Assembly: GCA_945871005.1 (NCBI GenBank)
Contig: CAMBUJ010000008.1
Coordinates: 1-40,185, forward strand
Length of the DNA stretch: 40,185 nucleotides
Source: Opitutus sp. GAS368
GTDB lineage: Bacteria > Verrucomicrobiota > Verrucomicrobiia > Opitutales > Opitutaceae
Direction of reading: 5' to 3'
Each line of letters begins with the position of its first letter. The stretch's first letter is position 1. The notes beneath the pieces were generated by a model, which did no database searches, had not been told where the DNA came from, and saw only the letters and a list, made by a program, of their open reading frames with translations. This document shows positions 15,023-23,916 of this stretch, in pieces. The position numbers were made by a program, and so were the translations under genes.

Positions 15023-16183
15023 TCAGCCACGTTTGAGCCGGAGCAGACGCTCGCCGGCGGCGTGGAGCGTGGCGGGCTTCTTGGCGAAATTGAGCCGCAC
15101 ATAGCGATTCTCGCCGTGGGCGAAAAAGCTCGAACCGGGCACCGGAGCGACCCCGATTTCCCGCGCCATCCAGTGGGCAAAATCCACGTCGCTGGCGTAG
15201 CCGAAGGGCGAGATGTCGAGCATTACAAAATACGCGCCCTCGGGCCGCGTGTAGCTCAAGCCGGTCTGGTCGAGATAACCCAAGAGCACGTCGCGCTGCG
15301 CCTGATACTCGGCGGCGAGCCCGGCGTAGTAATCCGCCCCCCAGCCCAGAGCGGTGACCACCGCGTGCTGCAGCGGGGCGGCCGCGCCCACGGTGAGGAA
15401 ATCATGGACCTTGCGCGCCTGCGCGATGATCTCCGGGGCGGCCTGCAGGTAACCGAGCCGCCAGCCGGTGATGGAAAAGGTTTTGGAGAGCGAGGAGACC
15501 GCGAGGGTGCGCGCCGCCATCCCCGGCAAGGTCGAGAAATACACGTGTTCGCGCCCGTCGAACACGAGGTGCTCGTAGACCTCGTCGGTGATCACAAACG
15601 TGTCGAACTCCTCGGCCAGCGCGGCGATTTGCAGCAGCTCGGCGCGCGTGAACACCCGCCCGCACGGGTTCGAGGGGTTGCAGAGAATGAACGCCTTTAA
15701 CCCGCCGCCGGTGGCGAAGGCCGCGCGCAGCTCCGCGGGATCAAACCCGTAGGCGGGCGGGTGGAGCGGCACGTGCACGGCGGTCGCCCCGCTCAAAATG
15801 GCGTCGGCGTTATAGTTCTCATAAAAGGGCGAAAACATGCCGATCCGGTCGCCCGGGTCGCACACCGTCATGACGGCGGCGAGCATGGCCTCGGTCGCCC
15901 CGCAGGTGACCACCAACTCGCGCAGCGGATCCACCGGCCGGCCGGTGAACCGGGTCAACTTGGCGGCGAGGGCCTCGCGCAGTTCGGGCGAGCCCCAAGT
16001 GACCGCGTATTGGTGGCGACCGGCGTCCATCGCGTCCTTGGCGGCCTGCACGAGGGCGGCGGGCGGATCGCCGTCGGGGAAACCCTGGGACAGGTTGATC
16101 GCCCCGTAACGGGCGGCGACCCGCGACATTTCGCGGATGAGGGATTCGCTGAAAACCGCGGTGCGGCGCGAGGTGGTCGGCAT
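15023..16183 (-). CDS. Class I/II PLP-dependent aminotransferase
   Basis: 386 residues of the fold-type I aminotransferase family, closest in layout to the methionine/kynurenine-type (YbdL/MtnE-like) group. Visible landmarks: INLSQGFPDGDPP (29-41), GATEA at 95-99, NPSNPCG at 169-175, ITDEVYEHL with D200 contacting the pyridine nitrogen, and SSLSKTFSITGWRLGY with the PLP lysine K234. A C-terminal arginine in YVRLNFAKK should bind the substrate carboxylate. The amino donor cannot be read from sequence. ATG 16183 has no Shine-Dalgarno; the leader is pyrimidine-rich. A heptamer array lies between it and the LysM gene upstream on the same strand. Confidence 0.88.
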   Translation of the reverse strand: MPTTSRRTAVFSESLIREMSRVAARYGAINLSQGFPDGDPPAALVQAAKDAMDAGRHQYAVTWGSPELREALAAKLTRFTGRPVDPLRELVVTCGATEAMLAAVMTVCDPGDRIGMFSPFYENYNADAILSGATAVHVPLHPPAYGFDPAELRAAFATGGGLKAFILCNPSNPCGRVFTRAELLQIAALAEEFDTFVITDEVYEHLVFDGREHVYFSTLPGMAARTLAVSSLSKTFSITGWRLGYLQAAPEIIAQARKVHDFLTVGAAAPLQHAVVTALGWGADYYAGLAAEYQAQRDVLLGYLDQTGLSYTRPEGAYFVMLDISPFGYASDVDFAHWMAREIGVAPVPGSSFFAHGENRYVRLNFAKKPATLHAAGERLLRLKRG

Positions 16184-16222
16184 GGTGGCAAAAGAAAACC
16201 CACGCCCCCGCCAAAAAGCCAG

Positions 16223-16285
16223 TTAGCTCTTAGCTCTTAGCTCTCAGCTCTCAGCTCTCAGCTCCCAGCTCCTAGCTCCCAGCTC
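16223..16285. repeat. Heptamer tandem array ending at a stop codon
   Basis: Nine consecutive 7-bp units: TTAGCTC three times, TCAGCTC three times, then CCAGCTC, CTAGCTC and CCAGCTC. The last unit touches the TAG stop codon (16285-16287) of the LysM lipoprotein gene. Only the first two bases of each unit vary, and only between C and T. Such short arrays are prone to slippage and may vary in copy number. Confidence 0.9.
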
Positions 16286-17208
16286 TACGGAATGACCAGG
16301 GTTAGGCCGGGCTGGAGGGCGCCTGCGTTGGGCAAGACGGCGCGATTGGCCTGGAGGATGGACTGGACGCGGGCGTTGTTGGCGGTGCCGTAAAAGCGCT
16401 TGGCGATCGAGTAGAGCGAGTCGCCTTTCTGGACAACATAACGCTTCCCGCCGGCCACCGGCGCGGGCGCGGGCGTGGAGGCGGTCGGCGCCGGACGAGT
16501 GGGATTGCGCAACGAGACCGTCGGGACCACCGGCGTTGGCAGCGGGGGCGGGGTCGCGGCCACAACCGGCTCGGGGGCGGCCGACTCGGCGACAGGAGAC
16601 TCGGAGGGGTTGATCGCCAGCGGGGCGAGCCCGTCGGAGGGTTCACTCACCGCGCCTGGGGCGGGCGCGGACGACGGATTCGTTAGCGGCGAGACGGGGC
16701 TGCGCGAGGTATTAACCGCCTGGGTACGCACCCCGAGCAGCTGATCCTTGAGCTGGGTGTTTTCGCGCTGGAGCTGATCCAACCGGTCGAGCAGGTCGAT
16801 TTTCTCCATCTGGTTGTCGAGCGGCTGGGCGGGCAGCGTGCGGGCAAACTCGCGGGTCGCCGCGTCGATGCGCTGGCGCACTAGGTCGGACTGGGGCGAG
16901 TTGCGCTTCAACTCACGGAACTTGCGGTAGTGGTAGATCGCGGCGATCGGGTCCTTGATGTGCTGCTGGTAAAGAATCCCGATCTCCAGATGCGACTCCG
17001 GGGCGTCGTCGCCGCGCACATCGACGACCTTGAGAAACGAGGCGAGCGCCTCCTGGTTGCGCCCCTGGCGCAGCAGATCCTTGCCACGGCGGTAGTTCGG
17101 CTCGTCGATTTCAGCGGTAAAGGAGGCCGGATCGTAGCGTCCGCAGCCTGCGGAAAAAAGCAGGGCGGCGAGCGCGCAGCAACAAAGCGTTAAAAAGCGA
17201 AACCTCAT
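16285..17208 (-). CDS. LysM-domain lipoprotein with TPR-like and coiled-coil regions
   Basis: 307 residues. The signal sequence ends in FSAGC, so lipidation at C22 is likely. Residues about 35-125 look TPR-like (NYRRGKDLLRQGRNQEALAS, HLEIGILYQQHIKDPIAAIY). A short coiled coil follows (KIDLLDRLDQLQRENTQLKD, about 135-155), then a proline/alanine/serine-rich spacer to about 255. It ends with a complete LysM domain (RYVVQKGDSLYSIAKRFYGT) that should bind peptidoglycan. It probably links the membrane to the cell wall, with the N-terminal repeats binding a partner. ATG 17208 is fixed by the signal peptide. Divergent from kdsD. Confidence 0.88.
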   Translation of the reverse strand: MRFRFLTLCCCALAALLFSAGCGRYDPASFTAEIDEPNYRRGKDLLRQGRNQEALASFLKVVDVRGDDAPESHLEIGILYQQHIKDPIAAIYHYRKFRELKRNSPQSDLVRQRIDAATREFARTLPAQPLDNQMEKIDLLDRLDQLQRENTQLKDQLLGVRTQAVNTSRSPVSPLTNPSSAPAPGAVSEPSDGLAPLAINPSESPVAESAAPEPVVAATPPPLPTPVVPTVSLRNPTRPAPTASTPAPAPVAGGKRYVVQKGDSLYSIAKRFYGTANNARVQSILQANRAVLPNAGALQPGLTLVIP

Positions 17209-17285
17209 CGGAGGCGGTGAATAGGGATTGAACGAAAAAACGTTAGTTCTAAGTCTCGCAGTCCGTCAGGCGACTCAAACTCTAA

Positions 17286-18275
17286 ATGGCACTCGATTCC
17301 AAAACCGTCCTCAGCCGCGCGCGCGACTGCATCAAAATCGAACAGGCCGCCCTCACGGCGACCTCACGGGGCTTGGACGAGAGGTTCGTCGAGGTGGCCC
17401 GGGCGGTGCAGGCCGCCGTCGATGGCGGGCACAAACTCATTTTCACCGGCGTGGGCAAATCCGCCCACATTGCCAACAAGTTGGTGGGCACGCTCAATAG
17501 CACCGGACTGTCGACCAGTTTCCTCGACGCCACCCAAGCCCTGCACGGCGACCTCGGCATGTGCCAGGAAGGCGACCTGGTCTTCCTGCTCAGCAACAGC
17601 GGCCAGTCCGATGAGATTTTAAAGCTGATCCCCGGGTTTCGCCGCCTGGGCCTGCGCACGGTCGGTTTTACCAGCAACCCGGCCTCGGATCTGGCGAAAA
17701 ACACCGACTTGCAACTGATCTACTGCGTGCCCAAGGAGGCCTGCCCGCTGCGGTTGGCCCCCACCGCCAGCACCACCGCCGCCCTCGCCCTCGGCGACGC
17801 GCTCGCCATGGTGCTGCTGGCCGAACGCGGCCTGACCCGCGACGATTTCGCCAAGTTCCACCCGGCCGGCAACCTCGGCCGCGTACTCTTGCTGCGCGTC
17901 AAAGACATCATGCGCAGCGGTGCGCGCCTGCCGATTGTCACCGAAAAGGCCACCACCCAGGAGGCGATTCTCGCCATGACCAAAGCCAAAAGCGGGAGCA
18001 TCGCGATCGTCCACCCCAAGACGGGCAAACTCAGCGGGATTTTCACCGACGGGGATTTCCGCCGCAGCGCGCTCACCGGCGCGGGGTTTCTGACCAAGCC
18101 GGTGGTGAACTTCATGACCGCCTCGCCTAAAACCGTCGGCGAAGACGCGCTTGGCGTGGACGCGCTGCGGCTGTTTCAGGAGCACAAAATCGACGACCTG
18201 ATCGTGATCGACGCCAAGGGTAAACCCACCGGGTTGGTTGACGGCCAGGATTTACCCAAGCTGAAGATCGTCTGA
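17286..18275 (+). CDS. kdsD: Arabinose-5-phosphate isomerase (KdsD/KpsF)
   Basis: Converts ribulose-5-phosphate to arabinose-5-phosphate, the first step towards Kdo in lipopolysaccharide. 329 residues: an N-terminal SIS domain followed by two CBS domains. Seen: GVGKSAHIANKLVGTLNSTG (about 56-75), LHGDLGM, LSNSGQSDEI, APTASTTAALALGDALAMVL and FHPAGNLGR in the SIS part; KDIMRSGARLPIV and VVNFMTASPKTV start the two CBS motifs. The last CBS motif ends HKIDDLIVIDAKGKPTGLVD. ATG 17286 has no Shine-Dalgarno. It lies at the left border of the polysaccharide locus, and a 25-bp inverted repeat after its stop may act as its terminator. Confidence 0.95.
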   Translation: MALDSKTVLSRARDCIKIEQAALTATSRGLDERFVEVARAVQAAVDGGHKLIFTGVGKSAHIANKLVGTLNSTGLSTSFLDATQALHGDLGMCQEGDLVFLLSNSGQSDEILKLIPGFRRLGLRTVGFTSNPASDLAKNTDLQLIYCVPKEACPLRLAPTASTTAALALGDALAMVLLAERGLTRDDFAKFHPAGNLGRVLLLRVKDIMRSGARLPIVTEKATTQEAILAMTKAKSGSIAIVHPKTGKLSGIFTDGDFRRSALTGAGFLTKPVVNFMTASPKTVGEDALGVDALRLFQEHKIDDLIVIDAKGKPTGLVDGQDLPKLKIV

Positions 18276-18283
18276 GCGGGTGT

Positions 18284-18381
18284 AAAGTAGCGCAGACTTC
18301 CAGTCTGCTTCAGGTTCGCGACGCCGCAGCATCCTCCGCCCGCCCCCCCCCAATACGCAGACTGGAAGTCTGCGCTACTTT
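18284..18381. repeat. Nested palindrome: 25-bp perfect inverted repeat with palindromic arms
   Basis: The left arm at 18284-18308 begins AAAGTAGCGCAGAC and ends TTCCAGTCTGC; the right arm at 18357-18381 is its exact reverse complement. Each arm is itself a small hairpin (GCAGACT-TCC-AGTCTGC), so the element can fold as one long hairpin or two short ones. The 48-base centre contains C9 at 18343-18351. It sits 8 bp after the kdsD stop and may double as a terminator. Same family as 13132-13162. Confidence 0.85.
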
Positions 18382-18511
18382 CCCCCGCTCCGTTCTCCGC
18401 GCCGCCGGGGGCTGTGCGAGGACTTGTATTATCCCCTGAAATTCAGTCAGTTTTACCGCCTCACGCCGCCCCCTCCCTGCCCCGGCACAGTTCGTCCATT
18501 TCCCCCCACGC

Positions 18512-19483
18512 ATGCCCGCCCCCCAAACACCGTCACCCGCCTCCGCTGCCGCACCCCTGCTTTGCGTGGTTATTCCGGTTTTTAATGAGCAGCCGGTGTT
18601 GCCCGAGTTACTCGACCGCCTGCAACGCACCTTGAACAGCCTGGCCGGCATGCGCTGGGAAGTGGTGTTTGTGGATGACGGCTCGCGGGACCGCACCGCC
18701 GAAATGCTGGCGGCAGCGTCCGCCCAAGAACCGCGGCTGAGACTGGTGCGGTTGTCGCGAAACTTTGGACACCAACCGGCGCTAACCGCCGGGCTGGCCC
18801 AGGCCGGGCTGGCCGACGCGGTCGTGACGATGGACGCCGACCTGCAAGACCCGCCCGAGCTGATCCCCGAACTGGTGGCGGCGTGGCAAGGCGGCGCCGA
18901 AGTGGTGCTGGCGGTGCGCCGCTCGCGCCAGGACGCGGGCCTGCGGCGGGTCGGCTTTGATGTTTTTCACCGCTGGTTTCAGCGGCTGAGTGATTTCAAA
19001 ATCGAGGCCAACACCGGGACCTTCGGGTTGCTGGCCCGACCGGCGGTGGCGGCGATCAACGCGCTGGAAGAGCGCCACCGCTTTTTCCCCGGGCTGCGGG
19101 CTTGGGTCGGCTTTAAACAAGCTGAGGTGGTCTATGATCGGCAAGAACGGGCGGCGGGCACGCCGGCGCAAACCCTGCGGCGGCTGGTGCGCTACGCGTT
19201 GGACGGGATTTTTAGTTTCTCGTATTTCCCGCTACGGCTGACGACCTACCTCGGGCTATTTATTGCCGGATGCGGCTTTGCGGTGGGCACGTTTTTCGTG
19301 GTGCGGCGGCTGCTCGGCCTGGAGGTCGCCTTCACCGGGTTCACTACCTTGGTGACGCTGATCTTGTTTCTCGGTGGCGTGCAGCTGATCGGCATCGGTG
19401 TACTCGGCGAGTACCTCGGGCGTATTTACGACGAAGCAAAACGCCGGCCGCTGTATGTGGTGCGGGAGCCGACTGCCCGATGA
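18512..19483 (+). CDS. GT2 polyprenyl-phosphate sugar transferase (DPM1/ArnC/GtrB-like)
   Basis: Inner-membrane glycosyltransferase predicted to move a sugar from a nucleotide donor to polyprenyl phosphate on the cytoplasmic face. 323 residues: a GT-A domain with VVIPVFNE (19-26), VVFVDDGSRD (51-60) and the metal-binding DAD at 108-110 followed by LQDPPEL. Two membrane helices follow (about 238-260 and 270-295), ending in GEYLGRIYDEAKRRPLYVV, the hallmark of this subfamily. The sugar is not readable; glucose, mannose or aminoarabinose carriers all fit the family. The stop overlaps the next start (ATGA at 19480-19483), so the two genes are translationally coupled. Confidence 0.9.
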   Translation: MPAPQTPSPASAAAPLLCVVIPVFNEQPVLPELLDRLQRTLNSLAGMRWEVVFVDDGSRDRTAEMLAAASAQEPRLRLVRLSRNFGHQPALTAGLAQAGLADAVVTMDADLQDPPELIPELVAAWQGGAEVVLAVRRSRQDAGLRRVGFDVFHRWFQRLSDFKIEANTGTFGLLARPAVAAINALEERHRFFPGLRAWVGFKQAEVVYDRQERAAGTPAQTLRRLVRYALDGIFSFSYFPLRLTTYLGLFIAGCGFAVGTFFVVRRLLGLEVAFTGFTTLVTLILFLGGVQLIGIGVLGEYLGRIYDEAKRRPLYVVREPTAR

Positions 19484-21600
19484 TCGATCGAAGCCTAGGG
19501 CTGCCCGCCACCGCGCGTGCTAACCCCATCGGTCGATTACCGGCCCTGTTGGCGGTCTGTACCAGTGGGCTTATGCTCGGCCTAAGCATTGTACCACCGT
19601 CAACCACTCGGCTCGATGTCTGGCCGTGGGCCGGCTTTGCCGCTCTCGGATGGATACTCCCCATCGCCCTCGTTCTCGGGCGACTCGCCCTAGGCCGTGG
19701 GCAGGCTCGTTTTAACGGGGTTCTTGATTTAGGGCTTGGGCTGCTGGCGCTCACGGCCACGGCCTCCGCTCTCGCCAGTCCACTGCGCGGGGCGGTATTG
19801 CCGCACCTGTTACCCGTCCTTGGTGCGTGCGCGTTACCGCTGGCGCTGCTCCCCGCGTTGCAACCCGCCTACGCCCCCGCCTTCAGGCGTATCAGCGCCG
19901 CGGTGATCAGCGCGATCCTGCTCAGCAGCCTCATCCTGTGGATGCAAACCGGGCAGGGTTTAAGCCTGCCGACCTCGCGCAACGCCGAGCCCTTTGGCCA
20001 CGCCAACATCACCGGCAGTTTCGCCGTGCTTGCCGCCACCTGGATGGCGTACGGAGCGACCCGAGAAACCGGCCGGCTCCGTTTGATATTTATTCTTGGC
20101 GTGGTGCTCGCCGTGGGCACCGCGCTCTCGTCACAAAGCCGCGGGGCCGTCCTCGCCCTCGCCGTTGCGGGTGCCACCGCCGCCGCGATCACCCTGTTGC
20201 GTCGCGGTCGAATCTGGATTTTTACGCTGCTGCTCATCGGGCTTGCGGGTGGAACCATCGCCGCCAACGCCCGCCTCCGCGAGCTGGTGGTCCATGGCCG
20301 CTGGAGCGCGAATGACCGTGAAAGCAACGACCAGCGCACCGCCATGCTGGTAGGCGGCCTTCGACTGGGGGGCGAACGCCCGCTGCTGGGCTGGGGCCCG
20401 GGTTCGGTGCCCCAGGTTTTCCCGAGGGTGCGTGCTGACCTTCCCGGCACCGCTGACAACATCCTGCAACTCCACAACTCCCCCGTTCAACTGTGGGCCA
20501 CGCTCGGCGCGGCCGGACTGCTCGCGGGCGCGCTCATCATCGGCGCGATTGTCCGCCGCACCCAAGGCGCGGCTTGGGACAGTGAACGCACCGCCCTGGC
20601 CGCCGGTCTCGGCGCTGCCGCCACCGTTATGCTCTTCGAGCACCCCTTCGCCACACCCGCCTTCACCCTGTTGGCGGCGGCCCATCTCGCCGCCTGGGTC
20701 GGCTGCCCGAATCCGCAGGCCGCCGGGCCCAAAACGAACCCAACGGGGTATGTGTTTCGCCCCGGGCGAGAGACGCTGATCGCTTTTTTTCCGGCCCTAC
20801 TTTTGGTGCCCGCGCTGCTCGCCACCGGCTACGACCTCGCCGCCCGGCGCGCCTACACCCAAGCACTCGACCAGCTCGAGGTGAACAATCCCGCGGGCTA
20901 CGCCGCCGGACTGCGCAAGGCCACTGCCCTCGCGCCCGCCGATCCTTACTACGCCCACCAACTCTCCGCCTACCTCGCCACCGGCCACCCGTTCCCGTCC
21001 GACCCGACCCCGCGCGCGCCCGCCGAAACCCGGGCGTTGCTCGAGCGTACCCTCACCACCAATCCGGACCTTGAATACGCCCACTATAACCTCGGCTGGC
21101 TGCTGGTGGTGAGCGAGCCGGCCACGGCGGCCCGGCACTTTGAATCCGCCGCCCGCCTCGCTCCCCAGCGCGGCGCGGTTTACTTCGGGTTGGGCCTTGC
21201 CCGCCTAAACCAAAACGACCCCGACGGCGCCACCCGCGCTTTCGCCACCGAGTGGCTGCTCAACCCCGCCTTCGCGTGGGCCCCGCTGTGGCGGCAGGCG
21301 CCGTTCGCCGCTCTCCAACCCCAGATCCTGGCGCAGGCCTCCGCCGCTGTCGCCGGACTCCGGAAGGAAAACCCCTGGCACGAACTGGAGACCGCCCCCG
21401 CCGCCACCATCGGGCCGGCCTACCGCCGTCTGCGCACCGGTTACGGCGTGCTGATGGGGCACCCCGAAAACCCCTCGCCCGTCGATTTCAACATCCAAGC
21501 CCAGACGGTCCTCCCCGCCGAACTGATCGATCGGGTTCCCGCCCAAGGCTGGCTTCCAGGCAAAACCTTGCTGGAGTTGAGCGCACTCCGCACCCCGTGA
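19480..21600 (+). CDS. O-antigen ligase/polymerase family protein with C-terminal TPR-like repeats
   Basis: 706-residue inner-membrane protein of the Wzy_C (WaaL/Wzy) superfamily, which joins or polymerises polyprenyl-linked glycans on the periplasmic side. About ten or more hydrophobic helices fill residues 20-430, with family landmarks GHANITGSFAVLAA, SSQSRGAVLALAVAG and the large periplasmic loop GWGPGSV ... LQLHNSPVQLWATLGAAGLL. After residue 480 the protein is soluble and TPR-like (NNPAGYAAGLRKATALAPAD, EYAHYNLGWLLVVSEPATAA, QRGAVYFGLGLARL). ATG 19480 overlaps the previous stop as ATGA; the frame is open further left but that part is antisense-like and out of family. Ligase or polymerase cannot be decided from sequence. 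Confidence 0.88.
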   Translation: MIDRSLGLPATARANPIGRLPALLAVCTSGLMLGLSIVPPSTTRLDVWPWAGFAALGWILPIALVLGRLALGRGQARFNGVLDLGLGLLALTATASALASPLRGAVLPHLLPVLGACALPLALLPALQPAYAPAFRRISAAVISAILLSSLILWMQTGQGLSLPTSRNAEPFGHANITGSFAVLAATWMAYGATRETGRLRLIFILGVVLAVGTALSSQSRGAVLALAVAGATAAAITLLRRGRIWIFTLLLIGLAGGTIAANARLRELVVHGRWSANDRESNDQRTAMLVGGLRLGGERPLLGWGPGSVPQVFPRVRADLPGTADNILQLHNSPVQLWATLGAAGLLAGALIIGAIVRRTQGAAWDSERTALAAGLGAAATVMLFEHPFATPAFTLLAAAHLAAWVGCPNPQAAGPKTNPTGYVFRPGRETLIAFFPALLLVPALLATGYDLAARRAYTQALDQLEVNNPAGYAAGLRKATALAPADPYYAHQLSAYLATGHPFPSDPTPRAPAETRALLERTLTTNPDLEYAHYNLGWLLVVSEPATAARHFESAARLAPQRGAVYFGLGLARLNQNDPDGATRAFATEWLLNPAFAWAPLWRQAPFAALQPQILAQASAAVAGLRKENPWHELETAPAATIGPAYRRLRTGYGVLMGHPENPSPVDFNIQAQTVLPAELIDRVPAQGWLPGKTLLELSALRTP

Positions 21601-21651
21601 GTCGCCCTCACCCCACCCCCGATCACCCCATCTCGCCCCGTCACCCGCACC

Positions 21652-23067
21652 ATGTTTGAATCCGGCCGCCTGCGCAAAGTCATCCTCCCCAGCCTGCTCG
21701 TGGCGGGCGACGCCTGCGTGGCATTTGGCGGACTTTCTCTGGGTTACTGGGTGCGCTACGCCACCCCGATCGGCAGCATCGGGCTGGACGTACCGGACGC
21801 CACCTATTCCCGCTATTTGCCGCTCCTGCTGCTCGGCACCGCCTTCCTGATCGCCGCCTACGCCCAGCTCAACCTCTACGAAGAGCGCCTGCTGCTGCGC
21901 AAATTCCAGGCGCTTAACCTGATCATCAAAGGCACCACCTTTTGGCTGCTGGCCTACCTGAGCCTGTCGTTGGTGCTCAAGTTCGAGCCGCCCATCTCCC
22001 GCTGGTTTGTGCTGATCGCTTACCTGATCGTGCTGGCCTTGATGTTCGCGTGGCGCAGTGCCGCCTATCGCTTCTTCGTTCACCCCCGCTGGGTCGGGCG
22101 CCTCCGCCAACGCGTCGCCATTCTCGGCTGGAACGACGAAGCCCGCACCCTCGCCGCCGATCTGGCCAGCCACCCCGCCCACCCGTTTGCCTTTGCCGGT
22201 GTGATCACCCTGCCCGACGAAACCGCCCCCGACGGCATCCCCGTACTCGGATCGACCGATCGCCTCGGCGACACGCTCCGGGCCCGGCAAATAGACGTGC
22301 TCATCGCTGCCCGCACCGACCTGCCCCGCGCGCAACTCCACGGCATCGTCGAAGCCTGCGAACACGCCTTCGTCGACTGGAAGATCGTGCCCTCCTCCTT
22401 CCAGATCCTGGTCAGCGGGCTGCGCCTGCAGACCATCGGCCGGCTACCGGTGTTGGGAGTCGAGGAACTCGCGATTAACCGCCTATTTAATCGCGGGCTG
22501 AAGCGCCTGGTGGACGTCACCGGGGCGCTCGTCGGCCTGTTCCTCTCGGCTCCGGCGCTCGCGGTGCTGGCCGTGCTGATCAAACGCGAATCGCCCCACG
22601 GCCCGGTGTTCTTTGCGCAAATCCGCACGGGGGCCCGCAGCCAGCCCTTTACGATGTGGAAGTTGCGCAGCATGGCCCCCGATGCGGCCGCGAGCGACCA
22701 CCAGCAGATCAGCACTCCGGCCGGCGACCCGCGGTTGCTGCGCAGCGGCGCCTTTATCCGCCGCTGGAACCTCGACGAGCTGCCGCAATTTTGGAACGTG
22801 CTGCGCGGTGACATGAGCCTGGTCGGCCCAAGACCGGAACGCCCGCACCACGTCGAGCACCTTGCCGGGGAAATCCCCCACTACCTGCCGCGCCACCTGG
22901 TGAAACCCGGCATGACCGGCTGGGCGCAGATCAACGGCCTGCGCGGCGGCCAGGAACTGGAGCGCCGGATCCAGCACGACATTTATTACATCGAAAACTG
23001 GTCGCCCTGGCTGGACGTGCAGATCCTCGGCCTCACTCTCGTCCGCTGGCGCAACACAGTCGAATAA
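21652..23067 (+). CDS. Polyprenyl-phosphate sugar-1-phosphate transferase (WcaJ/WbaP-like initiating enzyme)
   Basis: 471-residue inner-membrane enzyme that starts the repeat unit by adding a hexose-1-phosphate to undecaprenyl phosphate. Four or five N-terminal helices (about 12-135) are followed by a Rossmann-like CoA-binding-type domain (RVAILGWNDEARTLAADL). The C-terminal catalytic domain has a membrane hairpin (KRLVDVTGALVGLFLSAPAL), ESPHGPVFFAQIRTG, FTMWKLRSM, RRWNLDELPQFWNVLRGDMS then LVGPRPE, and KPGMTGWAQINGLRG. All family signatures are intact. The sugar could be glucose, galactose or a related hexose. ATG 21652 lies 51 bp after the ligase gene on the same strand; no Shine-Dalgarno is seen. 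Confidence 0.95.
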   Translation: MFESGRLRKVILPSLLVAGDACVAFGGLSLGYWVRYATPIGSIGLDVPDATYSRYLPLLLLGTAFLIAAYAQLNLYEERLLLRKFQALNLIIKGTTFWLLAYLSLSLVLKFEPPISRWFVLIAYLIVLALMFAWRSAAYRFFVHPRWVGRLRQRVAILGWNDEARTLAADLASHPAHPFAFAGVITLPDETAPDGIPVLGSTDRLGDTLRARQIDVLIAARTDLPRAQLHGIVEACEHAFVDWKIVPSSFQILVSGLRLQTIGRLPVLGVEELAINRLFNRGLKRLVDVTGALVGLFLSAPALAVLAVLIKRESPHGPVFFAQIRTGARSQPFTMWKLRSMAPDAAASDHQQISTPAGDPRLLRSGAFIRRWNLDELPQFWNVLRGDMSLVGPRPERPHHVEHLAGEIPHYLPRHLVKPGMTGWAQINGLRGGQELERRIQHDIYYIENWSPWLDVQILGLTLVRWRNTVE

Positions 23068-23103
23068 ACTGGCAGGGGTCCCGTCGCTTGGCAACGTTCA
23101 GCC

Positions 23104-23895
23104 ATGATCTCCACAGCCAGCGCAAGAGACATCCGCAGGCAGTGCTTTGCCAGACCTCTTCCGTTGAATTCAAAGTTAAGCGAGCTGTGCGCGGAAACGC
23201 CGAGCCACGCCTTTTTAGTCAATCCCGCCTCCCAGAACACTTATTTGTATTTGGCGGAGTATATTAAATTATTCTCCGAACAATGGTTTCAAAAACGACT
23301 AGGAACCTTGAAGCTATTGGACTGGGGAACGGGCAAGGGCCACATGACCTATCTACTCCAAGAACAGGATGCTTCGGTCACCAGTTGCGACATCGATGAT
23401 CAGTCCAACGATTCCGCTTTCGGTCAACCCACCCCCATCATCGCCAAGTGCGGTATTCCGATCCTCCCCCTGCGACACGAATTCCTGCTGCCGTTCGCAA
23501 ACGACTCCTTCGATGTCGTTTTGAGCGTGGGCGTGCTCGAGCATGTTCCCAACGAAGAAAAATCACTGAATGAACTCCACCGAGTGCTTCGACCCGGTGG
23601 CCTATTTTTCTGTTTTTATCTTCCGCAACGTTTTTCATGGACGCAGCAAATCGCCCGGTTGAAAGGGGATAACTATCATGACCGGCTTTACACCCCTTCA
23701 CTGGTGACCGAACTGCTGAAAAATGCCGGCTTTCGTCCGTTGGACATCTGGCAACGTGCGCTTTTCCCCAAAAACACAGTCCGCTACCGCAACTACCGAA
23801 GCGCCGAAACCTGGGACCAAAAATTATGCGCCGGCACCCCGCTGCGGCATCTTGCCACCAACCTGGAATTCGTAGCCGTTAAACCCACAACTTGA
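23104..23895 (+). CDS. SAM-dependent methyltransferase (class I)
   Basis: 263 residues with a class I methyltransferase core: LLDWGTGKGHMT (SAM-binding motif I, about residues 78-89), TSCDIDD (acidic ribose-binding motif II), LPFANDSFDVVLSVGVLEHV (motif IV) and HRVLRPGGLFFCFYLP (motif V). Substrate unknown; in this setting it may methylate a sugar hydroxyl of the repeat or a glycan end. It follows the initiating transferase by 36 bp on the same strand and closes this block. Base composition is less GC-rich than in the preceding genes. ATG 23104 is the first start in frame. Confidence 0.85.
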   Translation: MISTASARDIRRQCFARPLPLNSKLSELCAETPSHAFLVNPASQNTYLYLAEYIKLFSEQWFQKRLGTLKLLDWGTGKGHMTYLLQEQDASVTSCDIDDQSNDSAFGQPTPIIAKCGIPILPLRHEFLLPFANDSFDVVLSVGVLEHVPNEEKSLNELHRVLRPGGLFFCFYLPQRFSWTQQIARLKGDNYHDRLYTPSLVTELLKNAGFRPLDIWQRALFPKNTVRYRNYRSAETWDQKLCAGTPLRHLATNLEFVAVKPTT

Positions 23896-23916
23896 GCCCG
23901 CGATTCGATGCCTCGC

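Noticed and set aside
16223-16285. Possible CRISPR array
   Set aside because: Units are contiguous 7-mers with no spacers; it is a simple tandem repeat.
21205-22365. 386-codon frame antisense to the ligase and sugar transferase genes
   Set aside because: It crosses a gene boundary and lacks any domain; it is a shadow.
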